A DNA stretch of 64,000 nt from Streptosporangium carneum (GCF_027922005.1 NZ_BSEV01000037.1:1-64000); one strand, 5' to 3'; positions 33,054 to 43,072 are shown, counted from the stretch's first letter. Program-made: numbers and translations. The notes: generated from the letters alone by a model not told the origin.

Positions 33054-36000
33054 TCATCCGAGCGACAGCCGAATCCCCAGTCTTGGCAGAAGCGACTCAC
33101 ACGCCTCCGGGCACGGAGCGATGGGCGTGAGATGGTACGGCGTTCCCGGAGCGAAGTGCACCGCCTCCATGACCGCGTCCTCCAGGGGGTCCTCCGCTTC
33201 GAACGCGTCGCTTATGCAGCCGATCTCGGCGCATCCCATATGGTGCCCCCCGGCCGCGTCGATCGCCTGCCGCGCTTCGTAGTCGACGGCTCCGATGTCA
33301 CTTCGGTCCATGTTGTGCCCAAAGTAGCCGCGAGGATTCTGCTTCGTCGTCAGGCGGGCGACGACATCGATCTCCTTGGAGTTCTGCGGAAGGCTGTCCG
33401 CGTACCGCGCGAGTTCGGGCGAACAGTTGTGGACGAGGACCGGAGCGGCCCCGGCCAGCACGTGGTAGGTGTGGACGTCGGCGACGGTGAAGTTGTGGAC
33501 GCGTTCGTGCGTGGTCCACTTCCTGATCGCGGTGACCCGGACGTGGGTTCCCGCGCCGGTGCGCAGCCACATGCCGGGCGTGAGCCTGTCGGCGGTGAGC
33601 CACGCGTGTTCGTCTTCGACCCAGAACGGATGGCCGTCGGTCGCCACCACCTGGCCGGTGGCCGCCCCCTTGTCTCCGTCGGTGTCGACGGTGACGCGGA
33701 CCAGGTTCTTCTCGCCGTCGCCGAGGATCAGTCGCACGACCGGCTTGGCCGCGGTCTCACCGGTCTTCGGGTCGGCGGCGACGACCAGTTCGCCGAGGCC
33801 GACCTTTTCGATGGGCTTGACGGTGCCGTCGGCCATGAGAACGGGGGTGCCGGCGACGAAGCTGTTGCTGACCTTGCAGCTCGGCGCGTCGACACGGGGC
33901 CTGTCCGAGGCGGCCTTGGGCTTCGTCTTGGCCTTGGCCTTGGCGGCGAGGGCTTTGGCTCGCTCGGCGGTCTCGGCGGCGACCTTCTTCGCGTAGGCCT
34001 CCGCCGCCGCCTTGGCCGCCGCGGCCTTCTCGGCCGCGGCTCTGGCGGCCTTCGCCGCCGCCGCCTTGGCCGCCTCGGCGGCGCGTTCGGCGCCGCGCAG
34101 GATGGCCTTGGCCCACTTGATCTCCTCGAAGAAGGTGAAGACGGCCTTGCCGGCGCGCCAGATCGCCTCGGCGATCTTCTTGGCCTTGAAGATCTTGCCC
34201 CAGGGCAGTGCCCCGATCACGGCCATCACGCAGGCGCCGATGTCGCCCTTGAGGCAGTTCAGGACGTCGTTGATCCCCATGATCTCCATGAGGATCTGGC
34301 CGCCCGCCTCCAGGACGACGTCCAGCACGCTCTTGCTCTGCAGTTGCTGGGCCTTGGCGATCTCCTCGGGGCTGGGGCCGGGGACGGCCTCCTGGCCGGG
34401 CGCGGTCCCGCCGCCGGTGGGCCCGTTGTCGGGCGTCATCCCGGTGGGGTCGGTGTAGACGAGCGGGTTGTTGGAGGCGTAGGCGTAGGCGGAGGTCGCG
34501 GCGGTGCCGGTCGGTCTGGGGTCGGTGCTGCCGAAACGGCCGGTGCCGGGGTTGTAGTTGCGTTCCCGCAGGTAGTAGTTGCCGCCGCCGGTGGTGTCGT
34601 CCTGGTAGGCGCCGGTGAACCTCAGCGGGTTGTCCGGGGCCGCCGAGGCGCCCCGGTCGGGTGCGCCGGATCCGCTCTGCCCGGCGGCTCCGGCTCCTCG
34701 CGCCGGTGCGGCCGCGTCCCCCCGTCCGGCCTGGGCGCTCAGGGTGGTGCCGGTCCGGGGGTTGCCGAACGGGTCGTAGTCGTAGCCCGCCTCGACCTGA
34801 CCGGTCGCCGAGACCATGTTGGCGATGCCGCCGAGCCAGTCGTGGGTGTAGACATGGGCGCCGCCTGAGGCGAGCAGGGCGAGCGGCTCGTCGTCGAGGC
34901 CGTAGGTGAAGCCCTGTCGCTCGACGACGGCTCCGTTGGAGCCGGTCGTGGTGTCCAGGGCGATCTGGGGCAGGGTGCCGTTGACGTCCCAGCTCCAACG
35001 CTGGACGGCCGAGACCGTGCGGCCCGCCCCGGCGCTGGTCGCCGACAGGCGCAGGCCGGTGGCGTCGTAGGCGAAGGCGGTCGTGTTGCCGTTGACGGTC
35101 GCCCTGGAAAGGCTGTTGTCGAGGTTGTACTCGAACCGGTCGGCGCCCGCGCGGACCTGGTTGCCGTTGACGTCGTAGGCGAAGTCGCGGGCGACGCTGG
35201 AGCCGGGCCGGGTCACGGTCTCCCGGATCAGCTGGTCGGCCTCGTCGTAGGCGTAGACGGTGGTGTCGTTGCCCGCGCTGCCGGTGCGTTTCTGGCTGAG
35301 CCGGTTGCCCATCAGGTCGTAGGCGTAGTCGATCCGCCCGGCCATCTGCGAGCCGGCGGCGCAGCTCGTGGCCGAGTAGCAGGCGGAGGTGACCCGGTCC
35401 GCCGTGTCATAGGCGTAGGACACCGACTCGCTGCGATCGCCCCGGGTGGTGACGACCTTGGTCGGGTTGCCGGCCTGGTCCAGGGTGAGGTCGAACGCCG
35501 AGACCGGGCCGGCGTCGCCGCGCGCGGTGGCGATGCCGGTCAGGCGTCCGGCGTCGTCGTAGACGCGCCTCTCGGTGAGGCCGGTGCCCTCCGGCAGGGT
35601 GGTGGTCGTGCGGCGTCCGGCCACGTCGTAGCCGAAGCGCCACTCCGCGCCGCCCTCGCCCGCGATCCCGCCGGTCACCCGCTGCTCGGTGAGGCGGCTG
35701 TCCGCGTCGTATCCGGCCGTCACCCTGGTGCCGTCGGGGTAGGTGCGGGAGGTGACGTTGCCGCGCTCGTCGTAGCCGTAGGAGAACGTCTCGTCCGCCT
35801 GTCCCGCCGTCCTGCGGGTGACACTGCGGATCTGGTCCTCGTCGTCGTAGACGACCTCCCGCACTCCGGTGGGGTCGCCGTAGGAGGTGGTGCGGTCCTT
35901 GGCGTCGTAGCCGAAGGTGTAGGCGGGCCCCTCCGAGCCCAGAGCGGTCCTGGTGCGTCGCCCCAGGATGTCATAGGCGTTGACGATGGTCCGCTTGAGC

Positions 36001-39000
36001 CGCTGTTCCGGGCTCACCCACTCGGGGCCGTTGATCGTGATCGCGGTCAGCGGGTTGCTCTCGGCGTCGTAGGTGACCTCGACCCGCCGCGCCAGCGGAT
36101 CGGCCTTGGTGATGACGCGTCCGGCGTCGTCGTAGGCCATCCGGGTGTAGCGGCCCAGCGGGTCGCGCACCGACTCCACCAGCCCGTCGGTGCTGTAGGT
36201 GTAGACGGTCGAGCGGGCGGTGGGGTCGTTCGGGTTGTAGGGCGTCTCCGGGGTGTGCACCGTGGCCAGGAGGTTGTCCTCCCGGTAGGTCTGGTGGGTG
36301 GTGCGCCCCTTGGCGTCGGTGAGCGAGGTCGTCCGGTTGCTCGCGTCGTAGACGGCGACGGTGGTGTGCCCGAGCGGGTCGACGCTCTTGACCTGGTTGC
36401 CCGCCTGGTCGTACTCGTAGCGGGTGGTGAAGCGCGCCGGGTCGGCGCCCTCGACGTTGCCGCGCGGCTCGGTCACACTGGCGAGCAGCCCGTCGTCGTC
36501 GTAGGCCCAGGTGGTCACCCCGCCCTCGGCGTTGGTCTCCTTGATCCGGTTGCCGGCGGCGTCGTACTCGGTGCGGGTGCTCTTGCCCGCCGCGTCCTTG
36601 ATCTCGGTCTGCCTGCCGCTGCGGTCGTAGCCCATGGTGGTCCTGCGGCCGAGCGTGTCGACGGTGGAGGTGACGTTGCCGTTGTTGTCCCGCCCGAACG
36701 CCGACTCCTTGCCCAGTTCGTCGGTCCTGTTCGTCGTGCGGTCCAGGGCGTCGACCTTGATGTCCCGGTCGGTGAACCCGCCGCCGGGGTAGGGGTGCCG
36801 CACCCGGATCGGGTTGTCGTCGGCGTCGTAGAAGTAGGTGGTGGTGAAGTCGGCGGGGTTGGCGCCCGGCTCGTTGCCGCGCGGCGAGGTGACCGTCTTC
36901 AGCAGGCCCTTGCCGTCGTAGCCGTAGGTGGTCGTCAGGGGGGACCGGGTGCGCAGGTGCACCTTCGACGACGCCTTCCGCCCCGCGTCGGTGTAGGTGT
37001 GGGAGGTGGTGCGCCGCGAGTCGTCGACCGTCTTGAGCAGCCCGTTGGCGAAGTACTCGTAGTCGGTGGTGGCGTCGGTCGGGGTCTGCCGCCGGACCAG
37101 CCTGCCGGTCTCGTCGAACCCGCTGCGCCACGCCCCGTTCTTGCCGGGCTCCAGCGTGCTGGTCAGCCGGTCCTGCGCGTCGTAGGCGTAGCGGGTGGTG
37201 TAGGCCGCCCGGTTGCCGCCGGTCACGGTGCCGCGCGGGTCGACGGAGGCGACCCTGCGCCCGGTGGCGTCGTAGACGACCTCGCCGCGCCGTCCGGCGG
37301 GGGAGACGGAGGCCTTGATCAGACCCGCGTTCGGGCCGCCCTGGGGCAGGTACTCGAACCGGGTCACCTTGCCCCGCTGGTCGGTGGTCGAGGTGCGCAA
37401 CCCGCGGGAGTCGTAGGTGTGCGTGATGTCGTGGCCCTCCGGGTCCACACTGCGCACCAGCTCGTTGAACTCGTTGTAGGTGTCCTTCCACACCTGCCCG
37501 TTGGCGTCGGTGTGCGTGGTCGGGTTGTTGCGCTCGTCGAACTCGGTCCTCTCGGAGAAACCGAGAGGCTGGGGCGCCTTCGTCTGCAGGCGGTTGCCGT
37601 TGGCGTCGAAGGTCGCCTCGTGCTGGTGCTGCTTGCCGTTGACCACCAGGTCGCGGTTGAGGTCCCGGTCGTAGCGGTGGTTGTCGGAGTCGCCGGTGCC
37701 ACGCTGGGAGTAGACCAGCGAGTTGCCCCGGTAGCCGTCCCAGAGCACGACCCCGTCGGGGTCGGTCGTGGTGGCCTCCTGCTTGGCGGCGTCCCAGGCG
37801 AAGGTCGTCTGCCTGCCCAGGCCGTCACGCTGGGCGGTCACCCGCCCGTCGTCGCCGTAGTCGTTGGAGACGATCGCCACGTTGTGCGGGTCGACCACCT
37901 GGGCCAGCAGGGTGGTGGCGTGGTAGCGGTACTTCCAGGTGAAGCCGCGGGCGTCGATCACCGACGACAGGAGTCCGGCGGTGTAGAAGTAGTTCACGTT
38001 CCGGCCGTCGGGCAGTTTGATCTCCCGGATCAGGCCGCCTTCGATCCTGACCTCGGCCACCCGGCCCGAGGCGTCGGTGATGTTCACGCCGAGGCCCTCG
38101 TAGGCCAGCCGCACGCCGACCCCGCGCGCGTTGCGGATCGAGGTCAGCCGCCCCTGGGAGTCGAAGGCGTAGCGCACCTGCCGGGGAGTGGTCAGCTCCC
38201 ACCCGCCGTCGGTCCTGCGCAGCGTGGAGCGCACCCCGGGCGGTCGCCTGTACGCGCCGTCGGTGAGGGGGGTGTACCTGGCCTGCGCGCCGTCCTCGGC
38301 GCGCACCGCCGCGACGCCGTCCTCGCCTGCGGTCACCCGCATGTCGTAGGACCAGGCCCAGCCGGGACCGAGCGGGCTCGCTCCCCGGTTCATCGACGAG
38401 TAGGTGCGGGAGGTGGCGAACCGCGGCCCGAACGAGGCCATGGTGAGGTCCTGCTCGGTCCGGACGTACGCGCCGGTCCCGGTGTTGACCCCCAGTCCGC
38501 GCGAGGCCTGCCCGGCCGCGGTCAGTGCCAGCGCGTTGCCGCATCCGCAGCCCGACGCCTGCTCGTTCGGGATCGGCGGCGGGTCGATGGTGTGCCGGGG
38601 AACCGCCTGGTCGGACGGCGCGGAGACGACCTCGCGGCCGTCGCCGTAGACCGCCGCGACGGTGACGAAGTACTGCCTGCGGGTGTCCAGGATCCAGCCG
38701 TCGGCCGAGCCGAAGGACCGGCAGAAGTCACTTGCGCCGCCGCAGTACGACGTCCCCAGGTCCTGCCGGGTGACGAGTGTGGAGGTCTGCTCGGTCTGCG
38801 ACTCGGCGTCGTACAGCCGCACCCGCGCGGCCGTCCACGACGGGTCCGCCTGACCGGTGTCGAAGTAGGTCACCAGCGAGGTGTCGCCCAGGACGTAGCC
38901 GGGCCGCAGCGACAGGTCGGCGAATCCGTCGTCCACCGCCGCCTTCCTCGCGGCCTTTCCGGTCAGGGAGGACCAGCGCTCCCCGTCCACTTCGACCGGC

Positions 39001-39248
39001 CTGCCCTCCGCCTTGGCGCCCAGGGGAACCACCGGAGGTCGTTCGTTCGGTTCGACGGCTCTGTCGGGGCGTGTTTCCGGCGGCAGCGGCCGGTTGACCG
39101 GCCCGGTCCCCGCCTTCACCCGCGGCACGGGTGGCGACGCCGCGGCGGCCGGAGGCGGGTCAGGCACCGCCAGAAACGACGCCGCCAGCGTTGTGACGAG
39201 CAGTGGAATCAGAATTCGGGCATGACGAAATCGACTGATGGCGAGCAT
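33054..39248 (-). CDS. RHS-repeat polymorphic toxin with Hint and deaminase-like C-terminus
   Basis: 2064 residues. Signal peptide (about 1-38); then many RHS/YD repeats (GRxTxxxYDAxGNRL type), filling about 250-1520; RHS core with NNPLVYTDPTGM (about 1600); an Ala/Lys-rich helical linker (about 1690-1780); Hint domain from NSFVAGTPVLMADG (about 1793) to APVLVHNC (about 1939); then about 125 residues of toxin. The tail contains GGHHMGCAEIGCISDAFEA (about 2000-2018) and APCPEACESLLPRLGI (about 2044-2059): a His/Cys-Ala-Glu motif followed by a Cys pair, as in nucleic-acid deaminase toxins of the YwqJ/SCP1.201 type, though the pair here is CxxxC rather than CxxC. The Hint domain likely releases the toxin by autoproteolysis. 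ATG 39248 follows GGGGGAGG. Confidence 0.9.
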   Translation of the reverse strand: MLAISRFRHARILIPLLVTTLAASFLAVPDPPPAAAASPPVPRVKAGTGPVNRPLPPETRPDRAVEPNERPPVVPLGAKAEGRPVEVDGERWSSLTGKAARKAAVDDGFADLSLRPGYVLGDTSLVTYFDTGQADPSWTAARVRLYDAESQTEQTSTLVTRQDLGTSYCGGASDFCRSFGSADGWILDTRRQYFVTVAAVYGDGREVVSAPSDQAVPRHTIDPPPIPNEQASGCGCGNALALTAAGQASRGLGVNTGTGAYVRTEQDLTMASFGPRFATSRTYSSMNRGASPLGPGWAWSYDMRVTAGEDGVAAVRAEDGAQARYTPLTDGAYRRPPGVRSTLRRTDGGWELTTPRQVRYAFDSQGRLTSIRNARGVGVRLAYEGLGVNITDASGRVAEVRIEGGLIREIKLPDGRNVNYFYTAGLLSSVIDARGFTWKYRYHATTLLAQVVDPHNVAIVSNDYGDDGRVTAQRDGLGRQTTFAWDAAKQEATTTDPDGVVLWDGYRGNSLVYSQRGTGDSDNHRYDRDLNRDLVVNGKQHQHEATFDANGNRLQTKAPQPLGFSERTEFDERNNPTTHTDANGQVWKDTYNEFNELVRSVDPEGHDITHTYDSRGLRTSTTDQRGKVTRFEYLPQGGPNAGLIKASVSPAGRRGEVVYDATGRRVASVDPRGTVTGGNRAAYTTRYAYDAQDRLTSTLEPGKNGAWRSGFDETGRLVRRQTPTDATTDYEYFANGLLKTVDDSRRTTSHTYTDAGRKASSKVHLRTRSPLTTTYGYDGKGLLKTVTSPRGNEPGANPADFTTTYFYDADDNPIRVRHPYPGGGFTDRDIKVDALDRTTNRTDELGKESAFGRDNNGNVTSTVDTLGRRTTMGYDRSGRQTEIKDAAGKSTRTEYDAAGNRIKETNAEGGVTTWAYDDDGLLASVTEPRGNVEGADPARFTTRYEYDQAGNQVKSVDPLGHTTVAVYDASNRTTSLTDAKGRTTHQTYREDNLLATVHTPETPYNPNDPTARSTVYTYSTDGLVESVRDPLGRYTRMAYDDAGRVITKADPLARRVEVTYDAESNPLTAITINGPEWVSPEQRLKRTIVNAYDILGRRTRTALGSEGPAYTFGYDAKDRTTSYGDPTGVREVVYDDEDQIRSVTRRTAGQADETFSYGYDERGNVTSRTYPDGTRVTAGYDADSRLTEQRVTGGIAGEGGAEWRFGYDVAGRRTTTTLPEGTGLTERRVYDDAGRLTGIATARGDAGPVSAFDLTLDQAGNPTKVVTTRGDRSESVSYAYDTADRVTSACYSATSCAAGSQMAGRIDYAYDLMGNRLSQKRTGSAGNDTTVYAYDEADQLIRETVTRPGSSVARDFAYDVNGNQVRAGADRFEYNLDNSLSRATVNGNTTAFAYDATGLRLSATSAGAGRTVSAVQRWSWDVNGTLPQIALDTTTGSNGAVVERQGFTYGLDDEPLALLASGGAHVYTHDWLGGIANMVSATGQVEAGYDYDPFGNPRTGTTLSAQAGRGDAAAPARGAGAAGQSGSGAPDRGASAAPDNPLRFTGAYQDDTTGGGNYYLRERNYNPGTGRFGSTDPRPTGTAATSAYAYASNNPLVYTDPTGMTPDNGPTGGGTAPGQEAVPGPSPEEIAKAQQLQSKSVLDVVLEAGGQILMEIMGINDVLNCLKGDIGACVMAVIGALPWGKIFKAKKIAEAIWRAGKAVFTFFEEIKWAKAILRGAERAAEAAKAAAAKAARAAAEKAAAAKAAAEAYAKKVAAETAERAKALAAKAKAKTKPKAASDRPRVDAPSCKVSNSFVAGTPVLMADGTVKPIEKVGLGELVVAADPKTGETAAKPVVRLILGDGEKNLVRVTVDTDGDKGAATGQVVATDGHPFWVEDEHAWLTADRLTPGMWLRTGAGTHVRVTAIRKWTTHERVHNFTVADVHTYHVLAGAAPVLVHNCSPELARYADSLPQNSKEIDVVARLTTKQNPRGYFGHNMDRSDIGAVDYEARQAIDAAGGHHMGCAEIGCISDAFEAEDPLEDAVMEAVHFAPGTPYHLTPIAPCPEACESLLPRLGIRLSLG

Positions 39249-39796
39249 TGCTCAAACCTCCCCCGTGGAGGGACCTGCAGCGAATGAATCAGCTATCCAG
39301 GTGCGCATCCGAGGAAAGCAGTCGACATCGGACATTGCAAGACTTATGTATCGCCGATGGCGTTTCGTTATAAAGACTGAATCTTTCTAAATTATTTCAC
39401 TCCCGAGCTTGTGAAGTGCGGAAAAATAGCCGATGAGCTGGGTTGATGATGAATTTGCATCGTTCCGAAAACCGTCTAGAGGTGGGGTTCTGTGCGGACG
39501 GTTCCTGTGGGTTCATGTGAGCAGTGTGGCGTGGCCGTCTTTCGTGGCCGCCGGACACGGGACGCCGCGCGAAGTCCGATTCGGGAAGTGTCCGGTCGTT
39601 TCATGGAGGCCGGAAACAATGATCTTTCTTGGAGCCGTGCGCGGTACGGTGTGACGTGTGGAACAGTCATCCGGCTTTTAGGGAAACGCCCGGTTCCGGC
39701 TTTCTCGCTTCCGCTTCTCACGGCAGGCACAGGCATGACGAAGCAAGGCGGGGCCGTGTGCGCCGCTCCGCCTCGGTTCGTGTGGTGCGCCCGTTC
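39249..39796. other. 548-bp intergenic region upstream of the RHS toxin
   Basis: No gene I can support. The first 200 bases are noticeably AT-richer than the surroundings (runs such as TTATAAAGAC and CTAAATTATTTCA near 39369-39400), consistent with the RHS toxin promoter or with acquired DNA. Frames from about 39490 to 39790 are open but lack ribosome binding sites and family resemblance. Confidence 0.5.
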
Positions 39797-41158
39797 TCAG
39801 GTCGCCAGGGCCAGGCGGCGCTGGTGGAAGTTCTCCACTTCGCTCATGTCGGGGTAGCGCCTCATGAGGATCTCGTCGAGGTGCGCCGCGCGGGAGCGGA
39901 TGGGGGCGGTCATGCGTGGTGATTCCAGGCCTTGCGCGCCCATCGCGATGGCCTCCTCCGGGGAGCCGAGCTGAGCCAGGGCGATACCCAGGTAGATCCG
40001 GGTGAGGGCTTCACTGCTCGGAACCCGGCTCTCGGCAGGCTTCGCCTCGTACGCGGCGATGGCGATCTCCGACTGCTTCCGGGACCGGTCGAAGTCACCC
40101 AGGGAGAGCCACGCCAAGGCGGAGTAACTGGGGATCGTCTGGGCGGCGGCCGAAGCCCCGGCATCGGTGCCGAACCGTCCGGGCATGCTGCCCGGCAGCC
40201 GCTCGTAGGTCTCCTCGGCCGCCCGCAGCAGTGACTCGCACTCCGCGCGTTGCTTGAGTTGTGCGTTGGCCCTGGCCGCCTGGGTGTTCAACCGTACGGC
40301 CAGGATGTGGCGGCCCGGCACTCTGGCCAGACCTTTCCGTGCGGCCGACAACGCGTGGTCCGGCTGCTTGTCCTGGATCGCGATGGACGCCAGGGCGTTG
40401 GCCGCGTGCGCGTACAGCTCGTCGTGCCCGGCCTGGTCGGCGTGCTCGAAGGCGTCGATGGCGTAGGCGCGGGCGGCGGCGGGGTTGCCCAGCTCGTGGG
40501 TCAGCCAGGCGAGTTCCTGCGAGAGCCAACCGGCGTACACGAACAGCTCGCAGCCCTCCTTCAAGGTGTGTGGGCTGCGGATGAGCTGGTCCACGCGTTG
40601 CCGGTAGGCGCGAGCCACCGTGAACACGTCGGCGGGTGAACTCCGGTTGACGTTCGTGGCGATATCGGTGACCACGGCCTCAAGATGTTCGAGGGTGGCT
40701 CGGCCGACGGCGGTCTGGCTGGCTCGGCGGGTGAACTCCATGGCCTCGTCGGCGGCGTCGCCCAGGACCCGGCCCATGGCGGCGGCCAGCCCCACTCTCA
40801 GCACGTCACGGCGGTTCGTGGGATCACCTTCTCCCTCGTCTCCAGACGTCCGGCCCTCATTGTCCGCCGTGCCGTCGTAGGGGCTCAATGTCCCCGCCGG
40901 TGCGAACAGGATGGCCTCGGGGATGCCCGTCGCCCGGCTGTACAGCAACCGGTAACGCTCGCTCGGCATCGTGATCTCGCCGGACTCCCAGCGGCGGATC
41001 GTGCGCACCAGCGAGGTGTGGTCGGGCAGGTCACGGCTGCCGTCCCCGGCCGCCGCGCGCAGCCGTCGCGCCATGGTGTGCACGTCCCAGCCCATGTTCC
41101 TGCGCTCGGCCCGCACCCGCACCGCCCACCCGGGCTTCGCGTCGTCTTTGGGCGTCAT
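39797..41158 (-). CDS. XRE-type regulator with TPR-like C-terminus
   Basis: 453 residues. An N-terminal helix-turn-helix of actinobacterial type (AVRVRAERRNMGWDVHTMAR, TSLVRTIRRWESGEI; about 10-65) is followed by a short acidic linker, a twin-Arg-like NRRDVLRVGLAAAMGRVLG, and helical TPR-like repeats from about 180 to 440. Streptomyces and relatives encode many such regulators, often beside short conserved partner genes. ATG 41158 follows GGAGGT, whereas the frame extends to 41212 without a ribosome site. Role unknown; developmental or secondary metabolism control is common in this class. Confidence 0.85.
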   Translation of the reverse strand: MTPKDDAKPGWAVRVRAERRNMGWDVHTMARRLRAAAGDGSRDLPDHTSLVRTIRRWESGEITMPSERYRLLYSRATGIPEAILFAPAGTLSPYDGTADNEGRTSGDEGEGDPTNRRDVLRVGLAAAMGRVLGDAADEAMEFTRRASQTAVGRATLEHLEAVVTDIATNVNRSSPADVFTVARAYRQRVDQLIRSPHTLKEGCELFVYAGWLSQELAWLTHELGNPAAARAYAIDAFEHADQAGHDELYAHAANALASIAIQDKQPDHALSAARKGLARVPGRHILAVRLNTQAARANAQLKQRAECESLLRAAEETYERLPGSMPGRFGTDAGASAAAQTIPSYSALAWLSLGDFDRSRKQSEIAIAAYEAKPAESRVPSSEALTRIYLGIALAQLGSPEEAIAMGAQGLESPRMTAPIRSRAAHLDEILMRRYPDMSEVENFHQRRLALAT

Positions 41159-41300
41159 CGCCACCTCCGTCACCCCCGAACCCGTAAGGACATCCGGCAC
41201 ACCGATTGTCACTCTCCGGAGTCAGTCGTGTGCGATCTTTTCAGGGGCAGGGTCGTCGCTGTCCGGAAACGGCCACCTCCCGTGACCGCACCGACGGGTC

Positions 41301-41995
41301 CTAACGCCGTTTCATGTGGCGCACCAGAAGCGCGCCGCCCGCCAGGAGGCCCGACGCGAAGAGGTTGGAGCCCACGGCCGCCATCGGGATCTTCTCGTCC
41401 GCGATCCAGGACCACAGGGTGAAGCCGCCGAGCGCGAGCGCGCCCAGCAGCGCCAGCCCGGCGATGACGCGTGAGTACAGCACGCGCACGCCCCAGTTGG
41501 CCAGGGTCGACAGCGATCGGCCTCCCCGGCCGGATCGAGGCTCACGGCCCAGCCGCCGTCGGGCCTGCGGCCCTTCTGGACTCTGGCCAGGAGGTCACGG
41601 AGAGGCTCTCCCTGCCGGAGACCACGGGGGGGCGCGGCGGACAGGGCGTAGAGCAGGTCGGCGCACTTGAAGGTGTTGTCCCACTCGGTGGCGAGGCGCG
41701 CGGTCAGCCTCGAGCGGTCCGGGTCGGAGTCGGCGAGCGTGTGCTCAGCCTCCGAGCGTTCGCCGATGTACTTGAGCAGTCCCTCGATGAACTTGATCCT
41801 GTCGTGGCTCGGGGGGCTCCGCGACAGCACGAGGAGAGCGGCCGCGGTCCCGTGGAGGCCCCGGTGATTGATGCTGTACGGGTTCATGTACCGGCCCGCG
41901 GCGTAACATCCCTCGGGCAGCCCCTGGGCCTGGGCGCCGTTCTCCAGTAGGTCGAGGAACTGCTCCTCGATCTTCTCCATCGCGGCGCCGAGCAC
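41301..41995 (-). pseudogene. Frameshifted alpha/alpha-toroid protein with C-terminal TM segments
   Basis: Two overlapping minus-strand frames read as one protein. The first (from 41995) gives about 160 residues with RPDGGWAVSLD, the signature of prenyltransferase/squalene-cyclase-like alpha/alpha toroids, then turns into nonsense. The second continues sensibly with SLSTLANWGVRVLYSRVIAG and two TM helices, ending RHMKRR at 41301. The join is near 41505-41520, consistent with a single-base deletion. Either a disrupted gene, a sequencing error, or programmed frameshifting. It follows the HIT gene at 42058. The GTG at 41995 is the first in-frame start after a stop near 42050. Confidence 0.65.
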
Positions 41996-42057
41996 GGCGT
42001 GTTCGACGGAGACGTAGTAGACGTCAGCGGGCAGGCGAACGGCCGGCGGCTAGCTCT

Positions 42058-42684
42058 TCATCTCGGGAGCAGGATCGACTCGATGGTCCGCCGTGTGACG
42101 TCTGGGGAGCCTGAGAGGAGATAGTCCCATTCGTCGTCACGCCCGACGATCTTAGCCCACTCCCGCCGGTAGTACTGGGAGGGCTCGGCGTCGCGACCGG
42201 TGAAGCAGGAGCCTGACGTGTGACCCATCAGGAGATACGGGTTGGAGTCCTCGGAGCCGGCCATCCAGGTCAAGGCCTGCCCCAGCCCGGAGTGGGCCAC
42301 GTGCCCCGGCGGCGTGGACAGGGGGAGGTGGCCCGCTGCGATGTGGAGGTGGGCGTGCTCGACGCACGCCGACTGACGCTCCTCCGAGATGTCGGCGCCG
42401 CCGTGCTCCCAGTAGGTGAGATCGCCGCCCAGCCGCTCGCCGAGGAACTCCAGGACCTCCTCGACGAACTCCACGAAGTGGCGGCCGTCGTCGGGGCGCA
42501 TGGCGCTCGCCCGGAGGCTCGGATCATGGCTGATCGGAGAGAGGAGGACGTATCCCACGGTGAGCCCGCCCAGGCCCGGCAGCAACAGGCCCCGGCGGGG
42601 ATCGAGCCACAGCGGTCTGTCCGTCCAGGAGATGTCCGCGGTGCCGGACGCGGTCAGACACAGAAAACACCCGTCAACTGGCAT
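42058..42684 (-). CDS. HIT-family protein
   Basis: 208 residues. It starts MPVDGCFLCLTASG, whose CxxC pair is common at HIT N-termini, and carries ACVEHAHLHIAAG (about 108-120), the HxHxH histidine triad that binds nucleotide phosphates. HIT proteins are AMP-lysine hydrolases, Ap4A hydrolases or nucleotidylyltransferases. ATG 42684 overlaps the upstream methyltransferase gene by 11 bp, so the two are translated together; the frame itself extends to 42804 inside that gene. Grouping with a methyltransferase and toroid membrane protein suggests a small biosynthetic or modification cluster (inference). Confidence 0.82.
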   Translation of the reverse strand: MPVDGCFLCLTASGTADISWTDRPLWLDPRRGLLLPGLGGLTVGYVLLSPISHDPSLRASAMRPDDGRHFVEFVEEVLEFLGERLGGDLTYWEHGGADISEERQSACVEHAHLHIAAGHLPLSTPPGHVAHSGLGQALTWMAGSEDSNPYLLMGHTSGSCFTGRDAEPSQYYRREWAKIVGRDDEWDYLLSGSPDVTRRTIESILLPR

Positions 42685-43072
42685 GTGCTCTAATCTTCTC
42701 CAGCCGCGTGACCGCCGAATGGAAAACGGGTTCGAACCCGGCTGCTCCACGGTCGCTGGCCTGGATGCTGGGCTCGGTGATGAATCCGGAGTTGTCAACG
42801 ACAAGGTCGAACAAATCGGTGTCGGGCCCGAACTCTATGCCTTTCCTGAGCATGGCCTCGGAGAGGTCCAGCCCCACGACCTTTCCCTCGACGCCGACCG
42901 ATCTCGCGGCGGCGAAGGTGGAGAATCCGGTGCCCGCCCCGACGTCCAGAACCCGGTCGCCGTCTTCGAGTCCGGCCCAGGCGACGAAGTCGGCCGCGAG
43001 CTCCGCGTGCCACTCGCTGCGCGAATAACTGTCCGCGCGCTGATGAAAGGCATGCGCGATTTGTGAGTGCAT
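42674..43072 (-). CDS. SAM methyltransferase, internally shortened
   Basis: 132 residues. Class I methyltransferase motif I is intact (GDRVLDVGAGTGFSTFAAAR, about 39-58), followed by the motif II acidic region (VVGLDLSEAML). After this the expected central Rossmann strands are missing, and the sequence passes to FDLVVDNSGFITEPSI and ends at residue 132, about half the usual 220-270. It may be an internally deleted gene or a compact methyltransferase-like binding protein. It overlaps the HIT gene by 11 bp. Confidence 0.65.
   Translation of the reverse strand: MHSQIAHAFHQRADSYSRSEWHAELAADFVAWAGLEDGDRVLDVGAGTGFSTFAAARSVGVEGKVVGLDLSEAMLRKGIEFGPDTDLFDLVVDNSGFITEPSIQASDRGAAGFEPVFHSAVTRLEKIRAHAS

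Noticed and set aside
36255-39287. 1010-codon plus-strand frame opposite the RHS gene
   Set aside because: Low-complexity antisense translation of the RHS repeats; no start signal or family resemblance.
39476-39857. Small genes in the RHS upstream region
   Set aside because: Open frames on both strands lack ribosome binding sites, codon bias or recognisable sequence.
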